Shown here: positions 53,645 to 62,621 of the stretch, in pieces
How the letters are laid out: each line of letters opens with the position of its first letter
Position numbering within the stretch: the stretch's first letter is position 1
Assembly (NCBI RefSeq): GCF_031157315.1
Contig: NZ_JAVIFU010000004.1
Coordinates: forward strand, 181,407-245,406
Reading direction: 5' to 3'
Length of the DNA: 64,000 bases
From: Paenibacillus sp. LHD-38
GTDB taxonomy: Bacteria > Bacillota > Bacilli > Paenibacillales > Paenibacillaceae
Translations under genes and position numbers: made by a program
The notes under the pieces: generated by a model
What the model saw: the letters and a program-made list of their open reading frames with translations, nothing else
The model's database searches: none
Told to the model about the DNA's origin: nothing

Positions 53645-54988
53645 ATGAACATTCAAGCAGCTTTGGATTCTCTTGCTCGGAAACGACCCATCTTTCATAA
53701 TGAAGCTGATTTACAGCATGCACTTGCATGGGAGCTGAGGGGACTTTATGAGTGTAAGATTCGACTTGAACGGCGTATGGAGATAGACCTTAAACGTCGT
53801 ACATACTTGGATATGCTGATAGAGATAGACGGAAAAAGAATAACGATTGAGCTTAAATACAAAATGCGTGCTGTTGAGCACACATTTGATGAGGAAACAT
53901 TCATTCTACTGAATCAAGGAGCCCAAGATATTGGTCGCTATGATGTGTTGAAAGACTTACAACGACTTGAACAGATGGTGAAGCTAAATTTAGTTGATGA
54001 AGGTTATCTAATCTACCTTACAAATGACCCTTCATATTATTTGGATCCTGGTGTGGAGAAATTGACAGTTGATCGTGAATTCCGGATTCATGAGGGACGT
54101 CAAATTTCTGGGATATTGTCTTGGGCTGAGAATACGGGTGAAGGCACGATGAAAATGCGGGAAGAGCCCCTTGATATAGAAGGTACGTACATTATGAGTT
54201 GGTTGCCATATAGCCAATTAAATTCTAGCGTTACGGGGAGCATAAAATCTCTCATTATACCTGTTAATTTAGAAGATCGAGAGAGAAATAGAAGACTTTA
54301 TCCGGAAATTAAAGAACCACTCGAAGTTCATAATCCCACAACGATCATAGAGGAAGAAAAAACTGAGTGTTCAATGGAGATTAACTCGATCATAAAATCA
54401 TTGGATGTCATTCCTCTTTCCCAATTCGATCTACGGGATAAGTTGGGTGCTAGCTTAAAAATGGCTGGTTATCAGGTTCAAATAAACCGAGACTTTGGGA
54501 AGGCCAAGATTGATATTTATGCTGAGAATAAGAACGACCAATTAGCGATCGAAGTCCGATATAAAACAGCTTTGTTAAAAACTATTTTTAACGGAAATCA
54601 TACTGAACTGAAAAACCAAGCTGCACAGGATATATCCCGCTATGATTTTCTAAAGGATCTTGAAAAACTCGAAACGGTTATTGCACAAAGGCCTGGTACC
54701 AAAGGCTATGCTGTTCTCATCACGAATGATCGTAGTTACTGGGAAAAGACGAAAAGAGTTACTTCAGTTGATGAAGATTTCCGTATTCATCAAGACCGAC
54801 TTATTCAGGGGCAACTAAGCTGGAAGAATGCATCAGGCGGCACTACTCATAATCGAGAGTCAATGATTGTACTTAAAGGGCAATATCATTTAGATTGGCA
54901 GTCTTTCAAGATTCTTGGTACTGGGAAAAATGAAATTTTTAAGATGCTTGTGGTAGAAGTAATTAGTCGAGGAGAAAACATTCCATGA
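53645..54988 (+). CDS. Tandem PD-(D/E)XK nuclease-like protein, first gene of an McrBC-type operon
   Basis: A 447-residue protein built from two copies of one domain. Copy 1: Asp in TYLDMLIEIDG, then ITIELKYK, NQGAQDIGRYDVLKDLQRLE, YLIYLTNDPSYY and FRIHEGRQISGILSW. Copy 2: KIDIYAENKND, LAIEVRYK, NQAAQDISRYDFLKDLEKLE, YAVLITNDRSYW and FRIHQDRLIQGQLSW. The D...E-x-K pattern marks a restriction-endonuclease-like fold; in copy 2 the Lys is Arg, so one site may be inactive. TTTGGAGG precedes ATG 53645. Its end overlaps the next start (ATGA at 54985), so it is translationally coupled to the McrB-type gene and is probably a working part of that system. No family name recognised. Confidence 0.75.
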   Translation: MNIQAALDSLARKRPIFHNEADLQHALAWELRGLYECKIRLERRMEIDLKRRTYLDMLIEIDGKRITIELKYKMRAVEHTFDEETFILLNQGAQDIGRYDVLKDLQRLEQMVKLNLVDEGYLIYLTNDPSYYLDPGVEKLTVDREFRIHEGRQISGILSWAENTGEGTMKMREEPLDIEGTYIMSWLPYSQLNSSVTGSIKSLIIPVNLEDRERNRRLYPEIKEPLEVHNPTTIIEEEKTECSMEINSIIKSLDVIPLSQFDLRDKLGASLKMAGYQVQINRDFGKAKIDIYAENKNDQLAIEVRYKTALLKTIFNGNHTELKNQAAQDISRYDFLKDLEKLETVIAQRPGTKGYAVLITNDRSYWEKTKRVTSVDEDFRIHQDRLIQGQLSWKNASGGTTHNRESMIVLKGQYHLDWQSFKILGTGKNEIFKMLVVEVISRGENIP

Positions 54989-56040
54989 GTGAACAGATCA
55001 CTAAACAGGCGATTGAGAGCATAACTAATCGCGATTATCTGTCAGGCAAAGAAACGCGATATTATGTCCTTACGATAAAGCTCGATAGTATTCATTATCA
55101 TGTTATCGTGCTTGAACACAATTCAGTTATTATCTCTTCGGAAATTAAAGGTAGACTTGATAGAGCTAAAAAAGAGGGTATCCGTCTGCTCATTCAGAAG
55201 AACCCCTCCGTGGATATTAGGGATATTACGATGGTTCATTACAAGCATGACCGCCCTAACGGCAGAGCCTGGCAGAAGGATAGTGAGAAGGTACTCAAAC
55301 AGTTGTTGGCTCTTGAAAATACCGTTTCTATAAAAAATATTAACTATGCATTCTTGGATGATGCCCTGAAGAAATTCAGCAATTATAGGAAAAATCATGA
55401 GGAAGATTACCAAGCGGATGAACGTCAGTTTAAGATTGAAATTGTATCTGAAATTGGATCTATTCTTCGAAAGCTTGAGACGGAATCGCGGAATGCTATT
55501 GACCAGCTTATCGAAGGTTTTTCGGGACTAGACAAGAATAATAACATCCGAAAGAACTTGCAAATATTATTCAAAGGCTCAATTTGGTTGGACGATTTCC
55601 TTGTATTTTTGCAACATTCTGAGCAACACATTATCGTGAGGTTGCTACAAGACTTATTCGATCAGGGAATCACGGAAGAGATCCGAATACGGTTTGGCGA
55701 GCAGTATCAAGCACTGCTTGTTGCGGGGAAATTTACCGATTCCAAGAAGAAGGTCGAAACGCCGAATCAATTGCTAGCAGTGTTATTAGCAGCCTACAGC
55801 TCTGATGAATATGTATTTTACAAGCCGAATGATTTCGGTCCATTCGTAGATCGTATGGGTCTTATCGCACCAAATGATGTGGTAGAGAGATACGCTTTGT
55901 ATAATCAGGTATCCCATATGATCCTTGCGTACGCTAAGGACAAGGGATATAAGGTTCAAGATCTGATAGATGCTTATCACGTTGTTTATTTTAATGATAA
56001 ATATGCTGAAGTAACAGGAGGCTCCGCAGCTGATATGTAA
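54985..56040 (+). pseudogene. mcrB: McrB-type protein, N-terminal part before an in-frame TAA
   Basis: 351 codons from ATG 54985 (GAGGAG upstream, ATGA overlap with the nuclease gene). It has an alpha/beta start (TRYYVLTIKLDSIHYHVIVL) and then a mostly helical region (QFKIEIVSEIGSILRKLETE, LVFLQHSEQHIIVRLLQDL). It ends GGSAADM-TAA, and the same frame goes on at once with the AAA part of McrB, so the two are most simply one gene of about 867 codons with a nonsense codon. The N-terminal part has no recognised domain; in McrB-like proteins this region binds the DNA target. Could be a separate functional gene if the AAA part has a hidden start. Confidence 0.6.
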
Positions 56041-57588
56041 GTTAGCCAACCGACAAACAATATTTTCTATGGGCCACCTGGAACGGGAAAAACCTATAAT
56101 GTCATTTATGAGGCATTGTCTATTCTAAACTCAGATATTGATTCTGATCTTATTACAAACCCGAACCGCCGTAATGAGGCTGTGAGTCTTTTTAACCGAT
56201 ATGTAGAAAGCAATCATGTTATGTTTTGTACCTTCCACCAATCGTTCAGCTATGAAGAATTCGTAGAGGGAATTCGTTTCAGTGAAGAAAAGAAGCACTA
56301 TGAGGTTCAGGACGGTGTTTTTAAACAGTTATGCAACGTGGCACGGGCAGCTTCTTCAGAACGAAAAGTGACTTATAACTTTGACCCTGAAAAAACTAAG
56401 TTTTTCAAAATGTCTCTAGGTAACACATTGACAAGCGATGACGAGGTGTACGACTATTGTATCTCTAACAATGAGATTGCGCTAGGGTGGGGGGAGAACG
56501 TTGATTTCTCTAAATGCGAAAACAAGCAAGGCATTCGGGAGTCATATGAATCTCTTCTACCAGATGAGAACCCTTATGGAGTGGAATTTGTCGAACGGTT
56601 TAAACACTGGATGGGGATCGGTGATATCGTCGTGATTTCCCATGGGAATAAGAAGGCCCGAGCAATTGGGAAAATTATTGGTGATTATAACTATAGAGCG
56701 GATTCGCCTATTCCTTATCATCACTTCCGTAAAGTTCAGTGGCTGTATGAAAACAATGAGGCTATGCTTCCAGTACAAAGTATTTTACGTGAAAAAGTCT
56801 TCTCGCAACAAACGGTTTATATGTTTTACAACAGAGATCTGAACATGGAAAGCATACAGGAATTAATTTCAGGTGACCGAGCACAGACTGGACAAGATCA
56901 ACAATATGTTCTCATTATTGATGAGATCAACCGTGGGAATATTTCTAAAATTTTTGGAGAGCTGATTACCTTAATTGAGCCGGATAAGAGAATGGGTCAG
57001 AAGAATGAAATCGCGGTAACTCTTCCGTATTCAGGGGATCGTTTTCGGGTACCATCCAATGTCCATATCATTGGGACTATGAATACCGCGGACCGCTCTA
57101 TCGCATTACTCGATACTGCCCTTAGGAGACGGTTTGAATTTACTGAGATGCTCCCTGACTACAGCTTACTTCCTACAGATGTGCAAGGAGTCAATATCCG
57201 GCATTTATTGGAAACGATAAACCGGCGTATCGAGTATTTATATGACCGTGATCATGTGATCGGGCATTCCTATTTTTTATTGAATAATCCTCATATCGAG
57301 GACTTAACTAAAGTGATGTGCAGAAAGATTATTCCGCTTTTACAGGAGTATTTTTATGATGATTGGGAACAAATCGAGCTCATATTAGGAGGGGCCGGTA
57401 AACCGGGTGACAGATCATATTTATTGAACAGACATCAACTGCAAGCGAGTCATTTATTTGCTAAAGGAGCCAGGTCATTAGAGCCAACAAAAACTCTCTA
57501 TGTTGTACAGCCAGAACCAACATTAGAAGCATTCAAGCGTGTTTATGAAAAGACACTAGATAGGGTTGAACAGGATGTTGAGGAATGA
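56041..57588 (+). pseudogene. mcrB: McrB-type AAA GTPase part with EVE-like insert; no standard start codon before Walker A
   Basis: Directly after TAA 56038-56040 the frame reads VSQPTNNIFYGPPGTGKTYN, so Walker A comes within 20 codons. No ATG, GTG or TTG lies between the stop and Walker A; the first TTG (56116) is behind it. Motifs: Walker A GPPGTGKT, an EVE/PUA-like insert (about CISNNEIALGWGENVDFSKC to GDIVVISHGNKKARAIGKI and YHHFRKVQWL), Walker B YVLIIDEINRGNISKIFGE, the McrB signature TMNTADRS and the arginine element DTALRRRFEF. This is the motor of a type IV restriction system that feeds the McrC nuclease; the insert may read modified bases. It overlaps mcrC by four bases. Confidence 0.75.
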
Positions 57589-58838
57589 AGCATCTTGTAG
57601 TTACGGAGTGTTTTGATTCTATACCCATATCCGAAACAATGTCCCATGATTCTCTTACATCTGCAGAGGCAGACGAGCTTGCGAACTATGTGAGTAAACA
57701 TTCTCTAGATGAAGATGGCATAATTGTAACCCGATATGAGGTTACCTTTATCAATTATGTAGGGTTCATACAACTCCACTCGTGTTCGATCGAGATATTA
57801 CCCAAGGTATCTGGTAATGATCTACGTCAGTCCAGGCGTGTGTTACTACGTATGCTACAACGTTCTGGATTCTTGGATTTTCACGAAAGTCAAATTAGTC
57901 AGCTGATGCTCGAGAAGATGAGTTTATTTGAGATTATCGCATTTCTATTTACGACTAAGTTAGCGACTGAACTTAGGAAGGGAATTTATAGATCGTACCA
58001 ACGAGAAGATGGCGAGCTTCAACTAGTTAGAGGGAAGATCGATATGAATCGTCAACTTCGTCGTGAGGCCATGATGAAGCAGGGTATTAGTTGTAGTTAT
58101 GACGAATTTGAAATAAATAATCCGTTAAATCAAATCTTAAAAGCTGCGCTGCAACTCGTTATGTCGCGTTGTACCAATCCGTTAACGAAAAAGCGAACTG
58201 CGAGCAGTTTGATGCTAATGGATGAAGTGGCATCGGTAACAATAAACCGTGACCAATTGGATCGAATGTTGTTTGATCGTACGAATTTTCGTTTCCAGGA
58301 AAGCTTCGTACTTGCCAAACTCCTAATAAGCCGTTCAGCACCTGTATCTTCCCCAGGTGGCAGCAGGAGCAGCTCAATCTTATTTAAAATGAATGATTTA
58401 TTCGAGTCTTATATCGCCTATCTAACCCGGAAGAACTGGGACCAAGTTACATTTAAAGATAGACGTTACAAGCTGCTGGTCAAGGAGGGGAGCAACCGAG
58501 GTGTCTTTCAGCTTGAGCCGGATTTATTGGTTGTTAACCAACATAGACAACAAATAATTATAGACACGAAATGGAAAATGATTTACTCTCATCGTTCGAG
58601 ACATGGAGTGAAACGTGAAGATTTCTACCAGATGTATGCTTACTTAACCCGCTATAAAGAAGTGAATGAAGTAATATTACTTTATCCCTACCATGATGGA
58701 ATTGTATCGAGTGGGGATTGTTTGGAGTCCTGGCACTTGGAAGAAGAGTCAGGGAAGAAATTAAAAGTTTTCTCTGTTACATATGAGGACGAGATCAAAG
58801 CTGAAAGAGAGTTGCATGACATAATAGAGTCGTTATAA
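57585..58838 (+). CDS. mcrC: McrC-type nuclease subunit
   Basis: A 417-residue McrC homologue. The N-terminal part contains VGFIQLHSCSIEILPKVSG, then the helical middle (LLRMLQRSGFLDFHESQISQ, RGIYRSYQREDGELQLVRGKI-like region) and a C-terminal PD-(D/E)XK nuclease with Asp in FQLEPDLLVV and the D-x-K of IIIDTKWKMIY, plus FYQMYAYLTRYKEV. It cuts DNA when assembled on the McrB ring. The ATGA overlap with the McrB frame shows coupled translation. It appears intact, so the complex depends on whether McrB is made. Confidence 0.88.
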   Translation: MKHLVVTECFDSIPISETMSHDSLTSAEADELANYVSKHSLDEDGIIVTRYEVTFINYVGFIQLHSCSIEILPKVSGNDLRQSRRVLLRMLQRSGFLDFHESQISQLMLEKMSLFEIIAFLFTTKLATELRKGIYRSYQREDGELQLVRGKIDMNRQLRREAMMKQGISCSYDEFEINNPLNQILKAALQLVMSRCTNPLTKKRTASSLMLMDEVASVTINRDQLDRMLFDRTNFRFQESFVLAKLLISRSAPVSSPGGSRSSSILFKMNDLFESYIAYLTRKNWDQVTFKDRRYKLLVKEGSNRGVFQLEPDLLVVNQHRQQIIIDTKWKMIYSHRSRHGVKREDFYQMYAYLTRYKEVNEVILLYPYHDGIVSSGDCLESWHLEEESGKKLKVFSVTYEDEIKAERELHDIIESL

Positions 58839-58999
58839 CTGAATGTTACGCAACAGATAGCTTATATTCTAATTCCCACGCATCAATATAAGTAAGAATA
58901 GTGCGGGTATTAAAGAAAATATATTAAAAACATCCGTGCTTTTTTAGATTAACATATAAAAAAACACGATAATTGGAAAAGACGGGAGATACCAACTTG

Positions 59000-59890
59000 A
59001 TGGAACATGGCTTTGTTGATTACTATGGTTTAGCATTAAATTCAGATGCCAATTACTTCTTGATTGATAAACAAATACAAAATAAAATAGATGATTTTTT
59101 GTGGATTAGGCATTTAACGTTGCAACTAACGGAAGAGCAAAGCAGCATATTTAAAATGGGTGATATATTTTTGATAGGTTTATCAATATTGGATCGAAAT
59201 GACACATTCTTAATATATGGCGCAGGTGAAATTGAAAGTATTTCTAAATTAGGGGGACCCCTGAATTTAACAGTAGCAAAGCCGTATCCTTTCTTACATC
59301 CTGTACAATTCGTTTCTCACGAAGTATATTGGAATACTCCAACATTCCAAAAATTAGGGAATGGGGTCATAAAGCTTGACCGAAATCATTTAATAAATAT
59401 GCCACATGATAATTCAAATGCAAATAGAATTGAAGAGCACATTGAACTTATGAATCAGATAGCATTAGGTAACTATTTCGTTGAGGATGTAGTGTCTACT
59501 CAGACCGTACGGAGAGGTCAACATATATTTGCAAACAAAGTAAAGGGGAATTATGGACTTCAATGTGCAATTACCGGTATTTCAGAGCTTGCATTTCTTC
59601 ATGCATCCCATATTAAACCTTGGTCAAAGGACAAAAACTCTCGGCTTGATCCTGCTAATGGAATTTGTCTATCTATTTTATTCGACAAAGCATTCGATAA
59701 GGGCTTCATAACGATAGATGATAATTATAAGATTGTTTTTTCGAAGAAATTGAGTAATGACAAAAAATTATGGGAGGTAATAAAACAATACGATGGGCAG
59801 TCGTTACGTCTCCCGACACAATCCCCTCCTAATCTCGAGTATTTGCAATACCATCGTGAACATATCTTCATTGATAAGAATAGGGAATAG
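59000..59890 (+). CDS. HNH endonuclease with N-terminal accessory domain
   Basis: A 296-residue protein. The last 120 residues hold an HNH nuclease of the type CAITGISELAFLHASHIKPW, then RLDPANGICLSILFDKAFDK, with the histidine pair and Asn in place. The first 150 residues form an unrecognised domain (SSIFKMGDIFLIGLSILDRN, YGAGEIESISKLGG), perhaps a PUA-like reader as found in other modification-dependent HNH enzymes; this is inference. The start is ATG 59000 or TTG 58997 behind GGGAGATA; TTG 58973 is less likely. It lies 160 bases after mcrC with its own leader. Confidence 0.8.
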   Translation: MEHGFVDYYGLALNSDANYFLIDKQIQNKIDDFLWIRHLTLQLTEEQSSIFKMGDIFLIGLSILDRNDTFLIYGAGEIESISKLGGPLNLTVAKPYPFLHPVQFVSHEVYWNTPTFQKLGNGVIKLDRNHLINMPHDNSNANRIEEHIELMNQIALGNYFVEDVVSTQTVRRGQHIFANKVKGNYGLQCAITGISELAFLHASHIKPWSKDKNSRLDPANGICLSILFDKAFDKGFITIDDNYKIVFSKKLSNDKKLWEVIKQYDGQSLRLPTQSPPNLEYLQYHREHIFIDKNRE

Positions 59891-59985
59891 TTGGATTAGC
59901 TAGGGGCATGCCCTCGTCATAAAGGTTGTATTATATATGGCCTACTTCTAATTATGAGGTCAGAACATCAAGATGGGGGTTTACG

Positions 59986-60912
59986 ATGACATTTGTTGAT
60001 GAGCTTTATTCATTAGAGGAAAAATACAATACCCTGCCTGAACGACTAATGCGAGATCAATTGATCAAGTTCTTAAAGGATAAGATAAGGATACTAAAAG
60101 GGACGGATCTCCAGCTGGCTCATGAAAATTTGGCTCGACTTTACTTAAATCAGGGTAGAGATATAAAAGAGGAATTTATGAATGCTCAGGAAGCAAGAGC
60201 ATATTTTATTGATGTATTAAACTCCTCGGCGTCACAAACTCTCCGAGATGCAGCTACCTATCATCTTGGCCATGCTGCATTACTGGAGCGTGATTCGAAA
60301 GCGGCGCTACATTGGTTTGAAAGGGCACTATCAAGCAGTGTTATTGATAAGGGGCGTAAAATTAAGGCGCACTACCATGCTGCCCGAATTACGTTTCAAA
60401 TGGGAGAATATGATAAGGCTAAGGAATACTTGAGTTCTGGAAGAGTTTTTGATACTACTCGCAAATACCAGACAGAGTATGAGGCTACTTATTACGTCAT
60501 TCATACCCCACAGTCTGGACGTGAATTTAAACCTTACCTGTTAAGTAAAATCGGGGAAGACCCAAATCCTTTATCGAACGCGGAATTGGAAGAATTAATG
60601 GATGGAGATGGCTATGCAATACTAGATAATCGTTCACCACTCCATCCTCAGTTATACTTCCAGGGCAGGGGGGTGGATCTCCCGGAATGGTGTGCATCCA
60701 TGCTGATGACATTGTCAAGTAAAGAGGTTCATAGTGATGACTACTGGCTAATGAATCTTTTTGAAAATTTACAGCATCAGAGCTTGAAAATGACAGTAAA
60801 CAGGCAGAATATCCGCCTTCAAGTTAAAGAAATTCCCATCAAAATTGCCCGCGTTAATGGTAAATACGTATGGGAAGGACCACCCCTTTATGTGTTATCA
60901 ACAATTGAATAG
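59986..60912 (+). CDS. TPR-like helical repeat protein
   Basis: A 308-residue protein, helical in its first two thirds, with tetratricopeptide-like units (LAHENLARLYLNQGRDIKEE, AATYHLGHAALLERDSKAAL, HYHAARITFQMGEYDKAKEY). The C-terminal third is mixed. ATG 59986 is chosen because GATGGGGG precedes it; a longer frame from ATG 59926 lacks a site. Probably a protein-protein contact factor. It lies ahead of the cyclotransferase-like gene with 89 bases between, so they may share a transcript. Confidence 0.65.
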   Translation: MTFVDELYSLEEKYNTLPERLMRDQLIKFLKDKIRILKGTDLQLAHENLARLYLNQGRDIKEEFMNAQEARAYFIDVLNSSASQTLRDAATYHLGHAALLERDSKAALHWFERALSSSVIDKGRKIKAHYHAARITFQMGEYDKAKEYLSSGRVFDTTRKYQTEYEATYYVIHTPQSGREFKPYLLSKIGEDPNPLSNAELEELMDGDGYAILDNRSPLHPQLYFQGRGVDLPEWCASMLMTLSSKEVHSDDYWLMNLFENLQHQSLKMTVNRQNIRLQVKEIPIKIARVNGKYVWEGPPLYVLSTIE

Positions 60913-61001
60913 ACAGACATTAGAGAGGACCGGTAACAGTCATGTTACTGGTCTTCTGTCATTCTAGTGGTGTGGAAAACAGTATAGAGGAGGGTAACAT
61001 T

Positions 61002-61877
61002 ATGGAAATGGTTTTTGTTTATGGCACACTTCGGAGGGGCGAAGCAAATTGCAGATTGCTTGAAGGTGCCGAGATGGTTGCCAGTATTGCTTATGCAAAG
61101 GGGTGCCTGGTGGACACGGGCTTTGGGTTTCCGGCTATGATTCCGACAACTGATAAGAGTGTAACTGGAGAGTTATACGAAGTAAATCTCGAGAATCTGA
61201 TTAGATTAGACCGACTTGAAGGTTATTACGGACCAGGAGATTCAAGGAATCATTACGAACGTACGCGAATAGATGTTAAAACCGATTACGGACTAGTGAT
61301 GGCGTGGGCGTATATTTACCTGCAACACGCACAAGATCAAGTAATTCCTCATGGTGATTGGAAACTCTATCGCATGCGTAGGCAGAAGAATATTCTTTAT
61401 TTTGCATATGGAAGCTGCATGGATACCAAGCGAATCGAAGAGGCTGGAATGGCTGATTGGTTTACCCAAGTTGAAGGTCGCGGAGTGCTTGACGGATTTA
61501 ATCTCCAGTTTACAAGAAGGGCTACAGATGGGGGCAGGGCAGATGTGGTAGAGTCTGGCGGACATACAGAAGGTAAGCTTTATCGTATACCTGAGCAAGC
61601 TCTTGAAGGATATTTATACAATCGTGAGGGTGTTAATTGTAATATTTATCGACCGATCATTATTCCAATAAAATGCACAGATGCCAGCATAGCAGATGCA
61701 TTGACATTCGTAGTTGTTAATAAAGAGAAAGAAACAGCGCCACCGGTTTGGTATATGGAAGAAATCCAGCGGGGCGCGTTGCCGGTTGTATCCAATAATT
61801 ATTATCTAACTTTGATGGATCGATTTATTTCCGTATTTGGCTATGAGAATGTCGTGAATAAAGAGGAGATAATGTAG
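61002..61877 (+). CDS. Double gamma-glutamylcyclotransferase-like (AIG2) protein
   Basis: A 291-residue protein made of two GGCT-fold domains. Domain 1 has VFVYGTLRRGEANCRLLEGA, FPAMIPTTDKSVTGELYEV and LDRLEGYYGP. Domain 2 starts at ILYFAYGSCMDTKRIEEAGM and contains a GKLYRIPEQALEGYLYNREG segment, where the second YGS-type loop is present. Such enzymes release 5-oxoproline from gamma-glutamyl amines or peptides; two domains in one chain are unusual. ATG 61002 follows GAGGAGGG. The next gene starts one base after its stop. Confidence 0.8.
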   Translation: MEMVFVYGTLRRGEANCRLLEGAEMVASIAYAKGCLVDTGFGFPAMIPTTDKSVTGELYEVNLENLIRLDRLEGYYGPGDSRNHYERTRIDVKTDYGLVMAWAYIYLQHAQDQVIPHGDWKLYRMRRQKNILYFAYGSCMDTKRIEEAGMADWFTQVEGRGVLDGFNLQFTRRATDGGRADVVESGGHTEGKLYRIPEQALEGYLYNREGVNCNIYRPIIIPIKCTDASIADALTFVVVNKEKETAPPVWYMEEIQRGALPVVSNNYYLTLMDRFISVFGYENVVNKEEIM

Positions 61878-62366
61878 ATGGCGACAATTACGGCGCAAAT
61901 GTTGCTCGGTCAAACGCATCCTTACGATGGAGGAGTTACTAATGTTACCCATCATGTATGGCTAACAGAAAATAGCGTGGCGCGTTGGACTCTTATGCGG
62001 ATTGATGATCCAACATCAGTGATCAGGTGGATTCCGCACCCCGAGACAATGCTTGAGGATGGCCTTCTCATGGTTGGCTTGTTTGTTTTTTCGGATAGTG
62101 AACTCACTTCGGAGGCTCAAAGCGTCCTCGGACCTCTTCTTGAGGTCCAAGTTATGCCAAGTGATATAGAAATAAGAGAAAAACTTTATGCAATTAACCG
62201 CAAGCAAATGCCTGACCTGAAAGTGGCCCTGACGATATTTGAGGGTTCATCCTTATATAGTCAGTACAACGTTTTTGACCATTACATGGGCTGGGATGTA
62301 GAGGTTTGTCTTTCACAATTGCGGAGAGAAAAGCCTCGCAGCGGATGGTTTGTCAGTAGAACATAA
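61878..62366 (+). CDS. Hypothetical protein coupled to the cyclotransferase-like gene
   Basis: A 162-residue protein starting directly after the TAG of the preceding gene (ATG 61878; AGAGGAG upstream). It is beta-rich in appearance (HHVWLTENSVARWTLMRIDD, LLMVGLFVFSDSELTSEAQS) and has no membrane segment or known motif. Tight coupling suggests it acts with the cyclotransferase-like protein, for instance as its partner or immunity factor; this is inference. Confidence 0.6.
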   Translation: MATITAQMLLGQTHPYDGGVTNVTHHVWLTENSVARWTLMRIDDPTSVIRWIPHPETMLEDGLLMVGLFVFSDSELTSEAQSVLGPLLEVQVMPSDIEIREKLYAINRKQMPDLKVALTIFEGSSLYSQYNVFDHYMGWDVEVCLSQLRREKPRSGWFVSRT

Positions 62367-62378
62367 CGTATACCAAAG

Positions 62379-62400
62379 GAGGGGCGAAAAAAGCCCCTTC
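62379..62400 (+). terminator. Hairpin after the 61-62 kb operon
   Basis: GAGGGGC/GCCCCTTC stem with a loop of A residues; followed by GTTGTTTC, so a weak T-run. Confidence 0.55.
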
Positions 62401-62621
62401 GTTGTTTCATATATAGACGGAGCAATTAGTAAACTAACATCAACCACACATAGAAGGAAATATTAGTATCACACAAAAACTAAGAATTATAAACACAGGA
62501 TATACATGGGAGAGTTACGAATATGTATTAGTAAACGGCACGAGGTGATTTTATTAAGGTCAAACCACAGCAACTTCAAAAGCCCTTATCAAGAATCGTT
62601 ACGGATCAACAGTTAATACAA

